DNA from: a virus
IMG/VR virus record: IMGVR_UViG_3300025127_000006
Coordinates: 1 to 36,195 of that record
Reading direction: 5' to 3' (one strand)
Length of the DNA: 36,195 nucleotides
Part shown: piece after piece, positions 30,868-36,195 of the stretch
How the letters are laid out: each line of letters opens with the position of its first letter
Position numbering within the stretch: the stretch's first letter is position 1
The notes under the pieces: model-generated
What the model was told of the DNA's origin: nothing
The model's database searches: none
Seen by the model: the letters and a program-made list of their open reading frames with translations, nothing else
Translations under genes and position numbers: made by a program

Positions 30868-31095
30868 TTAATCCTTCTTTCCTAATAATGTTTCTAATGC
30901 TTCTTCTTCTGTTTCTTGTATACCAAGAGGTCCAGTAAGAATAGTATCTTTTCTACCTTTTCTTCTTCTTCTAATAGCATCTTGTTCTTTTTTGATTGCT
31001 TCCTTTTCTTCTGCTGATAACTCTTCACTCGGTGGTTCCGGTGGCGGAGCAACTGGTGGTAAAGGTGGCATCTTTGGTTTAAATATTGAACCCAT
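30868..31095 (-). CDS. Small Pro-rich phage protein with TILTGPLG motif
   Basis: 75 residues. Pro-rich start (PKMPPLPPVAPPPEPPSEE), Lys/Glu helix, then RRRRKGRKDTILTGPLGI and a C-terminal ETLLGKKD. The (K/R)-x-T-x-LTGP-x-G motif near the end is common in small proteins encoded between terminase and portal genes of podoviruses. Function is unknown. Confidence 0.65.
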   Translation of the reverse strand: MGSIFKPKMPPLPPVAPPPEPPSEELSAEEKEAIKKEQDAIRRRRKGRKDTILTGPLGIQETEEEALETLLGKKD

Positions 31096-31097
31096 AA

Positions 31098-32369
31098 TTA
31101 TATAATCCTATAATCATTATCTGCTACAACTTGTGGAGCAGTTTGTCTAGTATTAATTTCTTGGAGACCAACAGCGAGATACCTCATAGCATCACACGCA
31201 TGGCTGCTCCAATCATGGACAGGCTTTGATCTAAACATTCTGTTTTTATCAATATACTTCCTGTGATAATGTCTTAACGCATCTATCAAACTTTTGCAAT
31301 GGTCTACATCAATCCAACATCTAGGTAACATCATTGTTGTTGCATGGATACCATCTTCTAATGGAATTTTTGGTACGACTTTAAACCTTAATCCTAATTG
31401 CAGTGCGACCTCTCTCCGGGTTTTGCCATTTCCAAATTCGGTAACTTCAATGTCATGCGGAGCAAAATGATCTTTGTAGATATATTCTTTTTCATTAATC
31501 ATCTTAATGTAATAAGGTAGACCTTGACCTTTCTCTTCGTGGTAATCAATAATGTTTATGGATCTGCCAAGCTGCTGATAAAATATTATAGAACTGTGAT
31601 CTGATACTCCAAGGTCCCACGCTGTTGATACTGGTAGTGCAGGATCGTAAGGCACTCTGGTAAGTTGCCTGTCATCATCTAGTTTTGCAATCACATCTCC
31701 ATATACTGCACCTTCTATGTTGGCAATCCAATCGCACTCAAACTCTTGCTGATACTTTTTCTCTCCCATGACTTCTTTTGCCTTATCTAATTCATCTTGA
31801 TCAACTATCTTTGTTTGACTAGCTTTAGCTTTGTAGTGAAACCAATCCTCCGCACCTTGTGCGTGTTGGTACAACTCATAAAAATTATTCTGCATACCCA
31901 TTGGTGTACCTATAAATACGCAGTAACCCTTTCTGTCAGATAGTGCTGGTCTAATTATTTCTGGAAACAACTTACTGTTTACATTTGCGTACTCATCAAT
32001 AACGCAGCCATCTAAGTATATACCTCTTAATCCATCTGGGGATTCGGAGCCTAGCAAGGTGATTCTAGCACCATTAGGTAGGTCTACACGCAGCTCTGTC
32101 TCATTAAACTTTGTGTGGGGTATCTTGGCGGTAAACTGTTTCATGTAATCCCATGCAATAGACTTTGCTTGTTTGAAGGTAGGTGCAATATAGGCATACC
32201 TAGGGTTCTTATTTTGGGACAGCAATGCTGACCTAATTAGGTGGTTTATCATACATACTGTTTTGCCGAACCTTCTGTGGCATACCAGTACATTCCATCT
32301 GTGATTGTCTATTTGTCTGTGTAAGTAGGCTTGATGCTTCCTTGGTGTGTAGGGTATTTTAATATCCAT
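31098..32369 (-). CDS. terL: Terminase large subunit (packaging ATPase/nuclease)
   Basis: 423 residues. ATPase motifs: Walker A HRRFGKT (31-37) and Walker B with catalytic Glu CVIDE (122-126), and the coupling motif IGTPMG (153-158). Nuclease domain: D252 and D257 in AWDLGVSDHSS, and D393 in SHACDAMRY. It cuts concatemeric DNA and pumps it into the head through the portal. At 423 residues it is compact, but all motifs are present. The small subunit candidate lies far away (171-644). Confidence 0.95.
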   Translation of the reverse strand: MDIKIPYTPRKHQAYLHRQIDNHRWNVLVCHRRFGKTVCMINHLIRSALLSQNKNPRYAYIAPTFKQAKSIAWDYMKQFTAKIPHTKFNETELRVDLPNGARITLLGSESPDGLRGIYLDGCVIDEYANVNSKLFPEIIRPALSDRKGYCVFIGTPMGMQNNFYELYQHAQGAEDWFHYKAKASQTKIVDQDELDKAKEVMGEKKYQQEFECDWIANIEGAVYGDVIAKLDDDRQLTRVPYDPALPVSTAWDLGVSDHSSIIFYQQLGRSINIIDYHEEKGQGLPYYIKMINEKEYIYKDHFAPHDIEVTEFGNGKTRREVALQLGLRFKVVPKIPLEDGIHATTMMLPRCWIDVDHCKSLIDALRHYHRKYIDKNRMFRSKPVHDWSSHACDAMRYLAVGLQEINTRQTAPQVVADNDYRII

Positions 32370-32371
32370 AT

Positions 32372-32560
32372 TTAGTGTATTCTGTCAGACTTCATACTAC
32401 TAATAGGTTGATAGTCAAAACCCATACTAAGCATAGCATAAGTAATAAATAAATCAGAAGTTGTCTTATTGGGAAAGCCATAAAACTTAATTATTACGTT
32501 GTTTGTGCCTTCTTCAATGTAAGCAACTGAATCTAAATCGTCTGCAGTAAAGTAATCCAT
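32372..32560 (-). CDS. Small hypothetical protein, first gene of late unit
   Basis: 62 residues, acidic N-terminus (MDYFTADDLDSVAYIEEGTN) and a strand VIIKFYGFPN followed by a helix; a compact alpha/beta protein. It starts the long leftward late unit, 2 bases before terL. No Shine-Dalgarno is evident upstream of the ATG at 32558-32560. Function unknown. Confidence 0.6.
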   Translation of the reverse strand: MDYFTADDLDSVAYIEEGTNNVIIKFYGFPNKTTSDLFITYAMLSMGFDYQPISSMKSDRIH

Positions 32561-32607
32561 ATACTATATCTAGTGCATTTGAAAAAAAATAAAACTAAAA
32601 AAGTGTT

Positions 32608-32616
32608 TGTGTATAA
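32608..32616 (-). promoter_or_regulatory. Consensus DnaA box
   Basis: TGTGTATAA on the plus strand reads TTATACACA on the minus strand, a full match to the DnaA box consensus TTATNCACA. About one such match is expected by chance in a genome this size, but this one lies in the largest intergenic region of a phage that encodes a DnaA domain IV protein. No second consensus box was seen nearby. Confidence 0.4.
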
Positions 32617-32744
32617 AAGGGTGGCTGGATCTAAGGGTGTCCTCAAGTCCGGTCTATATATAGAAAGAAAGTTGCGGGTGAAATATGGGGTATGTTGCAA
32701 ATTAGAATCATTAAAAACTAGATTATAGCAGGGAATATATATCT

Positions 32745-32789
32745 TAATTAGATTAGTGATAATAAAAGATTATCAAACGTAATTAGATT
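32745..32789. repeat. Palindrome flanked by direct repeats
   Basis: TAATTAGATT occurs at 32745-32754 and again at 32780-32789. Between them lies TGATAAT (32757-32763), loop AAAAG, ATTATCA (32769-32775), a perfect 7-base inverted repeat. The symmetrical arrangement suggests a binding site for a dimeric regulator or an origin iteron cluster. In such AT-rich DNA part of this could be chance. Confidence 0.5.
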
Positions 32790-33047
32790 TAATTAATAAT
32801 TCTTAATAGATAGGTCAATAATACTGTCGTTTGTTTTATCGCATAAAAAAATCGCACCTCGCTTTATGTATGGATACCAAATTATCAACCTACATTAATA
32901 AACATTAGAACAATTCTAAACTGTAATTATACAACACCTGTTGCAAATATATCACACAAAATAATTTTATATTTTTTTCTATACTGCCTTATTCTTAACA
33001 TAATTATTATATATGCTTTGTATATGTTAAAAAAAAGAAAGGAAACA

Positions 33048-33425
33048 ATGAACACTATAGAAATAAATAATCACAAAATGAATAATGAAGTTTATCAATT
33101 AAGAAGAAGAGTAATTGATATTTTATATCAAGCAAAAGATTTTGAAATTAATTTACCTAGAATTAATGTTAGAATTGGAAACCCAACTGAAAAATATAAA
33201 AATGTTTTAGGGGTTGGGGGAAATAAAAACATATGGATAACAGAAAAAGCAATTAACAAAGGTTATCAATATTTACTTCACGTTGTATTACATGAATTAT
33301 GTCACGCAGTTTATAATTTGCCACATAATGAAAAATGTAAATTAATGTCCTCAAAATTAGGTGAACCTTGTGGAATTACTCAAGCGTGGAAAATCTTTAA
33401 AAAATATTCACAAAAAAACAATTAA
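33048..33425 (+). CDS. HEXXH metalloprotease-like protein (SprT-like)
   Basis: 125 residues from the ATG at 33048, which follows AAGAAAGGAAACA; an in-frame ATG at 33018 lacks such a site. The zinc-protease motif H82-E-L-C-H86 sits in LLHVVLHELCHAVYNLPH, with H93 as possible third ligand. Before it is a beta stretch (INLPRINVRIGN) and NIWITEKAI, matching the layout of small SprT/WLM-like phage metalloproteins. It is the first gene of the rightward cluster and so probably expressed early. Substrate unknown; a role in DNA-protein processing or host takeover is possible. Confidence 0.65.
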   Translation: MNTIEINNHKMNNEVYQLRRRVIDILYQAKDFEINLPRINVRIGNPTEKYKNVLGVGGNKNIWITEKAINKGYQYLLHVVLHELCHAVYNLPHNEKCKLMSSKLGEPCGITQAWKIFKKYSQKNN

Positions 33426-33436
33426 GAAAGGAAACA

Positions 33437-33595
33437 ATGACAAATCAAGAACTAAAAAAGAAAGTTATATTATTAATGAAAAAAGATGATGAATTAAAAA
33501 AATATATAAAAGATATGCAAGATTTATCAAATGATAGTTTTGATATTTTAGTCAAGATTATAGACAAAGCATATTTAAAAGTAAAAAACAAATAA
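33437..33595 (+). CDS. Small charged helical protein
   Basis: 52 residues (MTNQELKKKVILLMKKDDEL at the start), preceded by AAGAAAGGAAACA. Mostly helical, Lys/Asp-rich, with LVKIIDKAYLKVK at the end. No family recognised. Second gene of the small-gene cluster. Confidence 0.6.
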   Translation: MTNQELKKKVILLMKKDDELKKYIKDMQDLSNDSFDILVKIIDKAYLKVKNK

Positions 33596-33606
33596 GAAAG
33601 GAAACT

Positions 33607-33747
33607 ATGAAAATAATAACACAAGCTAAAGCAATTAAAATAATAACTCTTCATGGAAATATAGATGAATTTTATTATTTTATAAAAGAACTAGGAAACA
33701 AAAAAGAATACAAATTAAAAGACGTTAAATCATGGCTAGGTTATTAA
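33607..33747 (+). CDS. Small hypothetical protein
   Basis: 46 residues beginning MKIITQAKAIKIITLHGNID with AAGAAAGGAAACT upstream. It ends YKLKDVKSWLGY, a layout of strand, helix and C-terminal helix. The stop TAA overlaps the ATG of a 14-codon frame in the leader repeat that follows. Not recognised. Confidence 0.6.
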   Translation: MKIITQAKAIKIITLHGNIDEFYYFIKELGNKKEYKLKDVKSWLGY

Positions 33748-33808
33748 TGCCTAATTATAGCCATAATAATTTATTAAATTTAAACAACTAACAAAAGGAA
33801 ACAACAAA
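33747..33808 (+). repeat. Duplicated leader, copy 1
   Basis: This stretch upstream of the 95-residue gene is closely similar to 34099-34157, with a few substitutions and a short deletion. Both read ATGCCTAATT-x-TAGCCATA and then TTTAAACAACT before the AAGGAAACAAC ribosome-binding site. Each copy holds a 14-codon frame (here MPNYSHNNLLNLNN). Could be a leader peptide, an operator/promoter, or a simple duplication. In this copy ATGGCTA upstream pairs with TAGCCAT. Confidence 0.7.
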
Positions 33809-34096
33809 ATGAAAGATACAATTACACAATCTAATTTTACAGATGAAATGACAAAACATGGTTTTAGTTATGAGGGTTCAAATGCTTTATTTGAGTATCT
33901 AACGCAATATGAGGAAGATTGCGATCATGAGCTTGAATTTGACCCAATAGCTTTTAGATGTGATTTTGATGAGTATGAAAACTTAAAAGAAATACAAAAC
34001 AATTATACAGATATAAAAAGTCTTGATGATTTAAGAAATCATACAACAGTAATTGAAATACCAAATACTAAAAGATTAATAATACAAGCATATTAA
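33809..34096 (+). CDS. Acidic hypothetical protein
   Basis: 95 residues, acidic. The core YEGSNALFEYLTQYEEDCDH and LEFDPIAFRCDFDEYENLKE resembles a small phage protein seen in many unrelated phages with an ELDPIAI-x-C-x-(F/D)-x-EY motif; function unknown. The strong negative charge fits a DNA-mimic or host-enzyme inhibitor, but this is speculative. It lies between the two leader copies. Confidence 0.65.
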   Translation: MKDTITQSNFTDEMTKHGFSYEGSNALFEYLTQYEEDCDHELEFDPIAFRCDFDEYENLKEIQNNYTDIKSLDDLRNHTTVIEIPNTKRLIIQAY

Positions 34097-34098
34097 TT

Positions 34099-34157
34099 AT
34101 GCCTAATTCTAGCCATATTTATTTATTAACTTTAAACAACTGAAAGGAAACAACACA
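34099..34157 (+). repeat. Duplicated leader, copy 2
   Basis: Second copy of the leader at 33747-33808, here encoding MPNSSHIYLLTLNN in the same 14-codon length, just after the stop of the 95-residue gene. Differences fall in codons 4, 7, 8 and 11 and change the residue each time, while frame and length are kept. It precedes the 49-residue gene. Confidence 0.7.
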
Positions 34158-34307
34158 ATGATTATAGACAAAAACAATGAAGGCGCTTGGCGAATATCCG
34201 ACACAATCAATGGGTACTTGGAAACAAAAGTATATTATTTTTATACTAAGCAACAAGCAATAAAACTATTTAGAGAATATAAAAAACAACTAAAGAAAGG
34301 AAACTAA
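34158..34307 (+). CDS. Small hypothetical protein
   Basis: 49 residues. MIIDKNNEGAWRISDTINGY then strand-like LETKVYYFYT and a helix with KQQAIKLFREYKKQL; pattern of a strand-strand-helix mini-domain seen in small phage proteins. GAAAGGAAACAACACA precedes the ATG. No family name assigned. Confidence 0.6.
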   Translation: MIIDKNNEGAWRISDTINGYLETKVYYFYTKQQAIKLFREYKKQLKKGN

Positions 34308-34310
34308 ACA

Positions 34311-34583
34311 ATGAAAGTAGAAAACATAGAAAGCAGCAAAGGAAATAAAATAGCAAATCAATTTATAATTACTGATGATAATGGTAATGAGTTTTTTCAA
34401 TCTTATAATTCAATAATTGTAAAAAAAGATAGCTCCGCAGACACCATTTATCTTGATAAAAAATATTGGAATTATAGCAACACAACCGGCAAATATAGAA
34501 ATATATTTCTAGATGAAAATATAACAGAGACAAAAAATAAAATTAAATCTGGTGAGTATATCTTAACAGACTTAAACAAATAA
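34311..34583 (+). CDS. Small phage protein, DUF8033-like
   Basis: 90 residues. NQFIITDDNGNEFFQSYNSI, IYLDKKYWNYSNTTGKYRNI and FLDENITETKNKIKSGEY are motifs of a widespread small phage family (FQSYNSxI, W-x-YS-x-TT-x-KYR-x-x-FL), annotated as a domain of unknown function; the DUF number is recalled and less certain than the family match. Preceded by AAGAAAGGAAACTAAACA. Confidence 0.65.
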   Translation: MKVENIESSKGNKIANQFIITDDNGNEFFQSYNSIIVKKDSSADTIYLDKKYWNYSNTTGKYRNIFLDENITETKNKIKSGEYILTDLNK

Positions 34584-34594
34584 GAAAGGAACCA

Positions 34595-34939
34595 ATGATA
34601 AAAGAAATAAATGAAAAAATGGAAGATGCAATTTGTAATGATGACTTTAATACTATTGAGAGTATAGCACTAAATCCAAAATATGCTTATGTTAAATGCT
34701 CTCAATTTAATATGTACACTGGTGATATTACATGGACTAAAAGATGGGTTGATATATCAAATGTTGGTGAAGATTATTTTGAAGACTTGTCTAGTGATTG
34801 TCAAGAATATGTGATGTCATTAGATAAATATAAAGATATGGACTATGATACAATGGTTGATGAATATAACAAACCTATTGAAGAAGAAGACAATAGAAGA
34901 TTGGAAGAATTTAAAAAACAAATAGAAAGGAACCAATGA
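34595..34939 (+). CDS. Acidic hypothetical protein
   Basis: 114 residues, acidic. A central part with YAYVKCSQFNMYTGDITWTK and WVDISNVGEDYFEDL is followed by a long acidic helix (YDTMVDEYNKPIEEEDNRRL). No family recognised. AAGAAAGGAACCA precedes the ATG; the stop overlaps the next start (ATGA). Confidence 0.6.
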   Translation: MIKEINEKMEDAICNDDFNTIESIALNPKYAYVKCSQFNMYTGDITWTKRWVDISNVGEDYFEDLSSDCQEYVMSLDKYKDMDYDTMVDEYNKPIEEEDNRRLEEFKKQIERNQ

Positions 34940-35100
34940 ATAAAAAAGATTATATAAAAATGCAAATGGAAAGTGCAGATAATGATTTTGTAAATGAATT
35001 ATTATACGAATATTACAACAATGAAGTTAAAAATATGAGTGATGAAGATTTTAAAAATCATTTAATCAATATAGGTATAAAAACAGAAAGTGAGGAATAA
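34936..35100 (+). CDS. Small acidic helical protein
   Basis: 54 residues beginning MNKKDYIKMQMESADNDFVN, with AGAAAGGAACCA upstream. Helical and acidic, ending IKTESEE. The gene abuts the next start directly. Unknown function. Confidence 0.6.
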   Translation: MNKKDYIKMQMESADNDFVNELLYEYYNNEVKNMSDEDFKNHLINIGIKTESEE

Positions 35101-35292
35101 ATGAAATATAAAGATCAATACAATGATTGGCTAAATGAACTTCAACCACTGACAGGGATAGCTTGTAATTCTTTTTCTGTTTTATTGGAAGCAGGAGACC
35201 CTATTGCTTATAATTGTGGCTATGATGATTATCTAAATGCAAACGATTTAAATGAAGATGAAGAAGATGAAGAAAGCGAGGAAAATGAATAA
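35101..35292 (+). CDS. Small protein with acidic tail
   Basis: 63 residues. N-terminal helix KDQYNDWLNELQPLTGIACN, then YNCGYDDYLNANDL and a very acidic tail of Glu/Asp. Starts directly after the previous stop; GTGAGGA in the end of that gene is a good ribosome-binding site. It may mimic DNA charge; not recognised. Confidence 0.6.
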   Translation: MKYKDQYNDWLNELQPLTGIACNSFSVLLEAGDPIAYNCGYDDYLNANDLNEDEEDEESEENE

Positions 35293-35458
35293 AAAAGTAG
35301 ATAAATTAGGTAAAATGATTGATGATTGGAACAACTACCTAGATAAATTAAAGCAAGAAGAAGAACAAAGTCTTGCCATATTTTATGATTACGATTTGGA
35401 ACCGCTGCCAAATGATTTAGTTGATATGGTAAATGAAAAAAACAAAAGGGAAAAATAA
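35285..35458 (+). CDS. Small coiled-coil hypothetical protein
   Basis: 57 residues from the ATG at 35285, preceded by GCGAGGAAA; upstream in-frame ATGs from 35252 fall in the acidic repeat of the previous gene and lack support. Helical, Lys/Glu/Asp-rich with DYDLEPLPNDLVDMVNEK at the end. Overlaps the previous gene by 8 bases. Confidence 0.6.
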   Translation: MNKKVDKLGKMIDDWNNYLDKLKQEEEQSLAIFYDYDLEPLPNDLVDMVNEKNKREK

Positions 35459-35459
35459 T

Positions 35460-35711
35460 ATGTTTATAAATAATCTAAGACTTGAAGTAATTGCTACATA
35501 CGAAACAAATGAACAAGAATTTTTTACTTGTGGTGTTTGGGAAAGCGCAATTAAATCAGAAAAAAAACTTATTAATTACATAAAAGAACAATTAAACCAC
35601 AAAGATTTAATTAAATTATCTTTGTGTTGGATATGTTCAAAAAATGTAGTTGATAAATATAAAACAATACAAAAAAGTATTTCTAAAAATGGAAAGTATT
35701 TTTTTAATTAA
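35460..35711 (+). CDS. Small hypothetical protein
   Basis: 83 residues from the ATG at 35460, with AAAAGGGAAAAATA upstream; the in-frame ATG at 35433 lies inside the previous gene. Start MFINNLRLEVIATYETNEQE, a CGVWESAIKSEKKL segment and LSLCWICSKNVVDKY with two close cysteines. Not recognised. Confidence 0.6.
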   Translation: MFINNLRLEVIATYETNEQEFFTCGVWESAIKSEKKLINYIKEQLNHKDLIKLSLCWICSKNVVDKYKTIQKSISKNGKYFFN

Positions 35712-35736
35712 ACAAATAAACAAAAGGGAAAAATAA

Positions 35737-35937
35737 ATGAAACACTTAAAAATTAAAATAAAAGATGTTAAAAGATATATTAAATATTATGAAGATTGGT
35801 ACAATACATTTGATAAAGATGGATATAAATATGTCATTGAACAATTAGATTTTGATGACAAATATTATAATGATTTACTTTCATCACTTCATAATTTTGT
35901 AAAAGGTGGAGAATTTTATCCAATAAAAATAAAATGA
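35737..35937 (+). CDS. Small helical hypothetical protein
   Basis: 66 residues, aromatic and charged: KIKDVKRYIKYYEDWYNTFD, then DDKYYNDLLSSLHNFVKGGE. AAAAGGGAAAAATAA precedes the ATG and the stop overlaps the next start (ATGA). Function unknown. Confidence 0.6.
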   Translation: MKHLKIKIKDVKRYIKYYEDWYNTFDKDGYKYVIEQLDFDDKYYNDLLSSLHNFVKGGEFYPIKIK

Positions 35938-36195
35938 ATAAACAACTAACACAGGGACGAAATTTTGATGAGGTAGAATTTATAAGCGGTTATGTAATGC
36001 GACTTATAAAACTTACTGAACAAAATATAAAACTAGCAAAACAAGAAAGGGAAAAAATGTTAAATTATAAAAATATAATTACAATTAATTATGAACAAGC
36101 AAAACAAACAAAACCAGATTATCAAAGGAAAGAAAGAACTTATGGTTTTGAAAATGAAGATCAAGAAAAATACTTTTTAAGAGGTATTGAAGCAG
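35934..36195 (+). CDS. N-terminal part of junction-spanning small protein
   Basis: Starts with an ATG (35934-35936) overlapping the previous stop as ATGA, and stays open to the contig end. An internal in-frame ATG at 36057 follows AGAAAGGGAAAAA and could be an alternative start giving about 61 residues. Joined to bases 1-174 it yields about 102 residues: MNKQLTQGRNFDEVEFISGY, then a helix, then a Lys/Glu/Tyr-rich second half. No domain seen. The clean read-through supports circularity. Confidence 0.7.
   Translation, partial: MNKQLTQGRNFDEVEFISGYVMRLIKLTEQNIKLAKQEREKMLNYKNIITINYEQAKQTKPDYQRKERTYGFENEDQEKYFLRGIEA
36069..36195. repeat. 127-bp end repeat, right copy (circular overlap)
   Basis: Identical to bases 1-127. 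It lies entirely inside the junction-spanning gene, which is another reason to see it as assembly overlap and not as a true phage terminal repeat. The unique genome length is therefore about 36,068 bp. Confidence 0.95.

Larger units (their letters stand above)
32561..33047. promoter_or_regulatory. Main intergenic region (divergent promoters, possible origin)
   Basis: 487 bases without a convincing gene, between the leftward late unit and the rightward small-gene cluster. Very AT-rich. Holds a consensus DnaA box (32608-32616), a palindrome (32757-32775) flanked by two copies of TAATTAGATT (32745-32754, 32780-32789), and arms CATAAA/TTTATG around 32840-32876. Promoter candidates are only weak sigma70-like matches (TTGACC or TTGATA on the minus strand; TTAACA near 32996 on the plus strand). 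This is the best place for the late promoter and for a replication origin, both by inference. Confidence 0.6.

Noticed and set aside
33445-33654. Phe/Ser-rich frame on the minus strand
   Set aside because: Antisense to the Lys-rich small genes at 33437-33747; AAA/GAA-rich DNA always reads Phe/Phe/Ser-rich in reverse.
1-36195. tRNA genes or CRISPR arrays
   Set aside because: No cloverleaf with acceptor and T-loop and no regularly spaced repeats were found by eye; the only repeats are those listed.

Overview
The window is a complete or near-complete genome of a small tailed phage with podovirus architecture. It is strongly AT-rich, roughly one third G+C by eye. The first and last 127 bases are identical, and one open reading frame reads cleanly through the joined ends. 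The contig therefore represents a circular, circularly permuted or terminally redundant molecule of about 36,068 unique bp. Gene content points to a marine podovirus of an AT-rich alphaproteobacterium, plausibly a pelagiphage of the HTVC010P type on SAR11. This rests on the T7-like head/tail/ejection gene set, small lysine-rich proteins and C1q-like fibre tips. The host assignment is inference and was not checked against any database.

Read as a circle there are four transcription units between two divergent intergenic regions (2641-2738 and 32561-33047) and two convergent points (171-174 and 5934-5965). (1) Leftward 2640-171: a Cro-like HTH protein, small overlapping genes, a winged-helix protein and a terminase-small-subunit-like protein. 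(2) Rightward 2739-5933: PD-(D/E)XK exonuclease, ERF-family annealing protein, small proteins, a DUF6378-like protein, and a protein carrying only the DnaA DNA-binding domain (domain IV). (3) Leftward 32560-5966, about 27 kb, nearly gap-free late genes: terminase large subunit, two small conserved proteins, portal, Bbp19-like protein, scaffold, major capsid, decoration protein, tail tubular A and B, four ejection/internal virion proteins, T7-type tail fibre, three fibre plus chaperone-like pairs, holin-like and membrane proteins, a cupin, a small nuclease, and a cluster of very basic micro-proteins. (4) Rightward 33048 through the contig end to 174: a dozen small unknown proteins led by an HEXXH metalloprotease-like protein, each behind a near-identical AAGAAAGGAAACA ribosome-binding module; probably host-takeover genes.

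No DNA polymerase, primase, helicase, RNA polymerase, integrase, tRNA or canonical endolysin was found. Replication would rely on the host replisome, perhaps recruited by the DnaA-domain protein and supported by exonuclease/ERF recombination. Transcription would use host RNA polymerase. The only peptidoglycan-hydrolase signature seen is a lytic-transglycosylase-like domain at the C-terminus of a 976-residue ejection protein. The least explained parts are the 487-bp intergenic region with a palindrome between direct repeats and a consensus DnaA box, a duplicated leader in the small-gene cluster, two isolated hairpins (4658-4713 and 25893-25928), and the replication logic of a phage with a DnaA domain but no polymerase.
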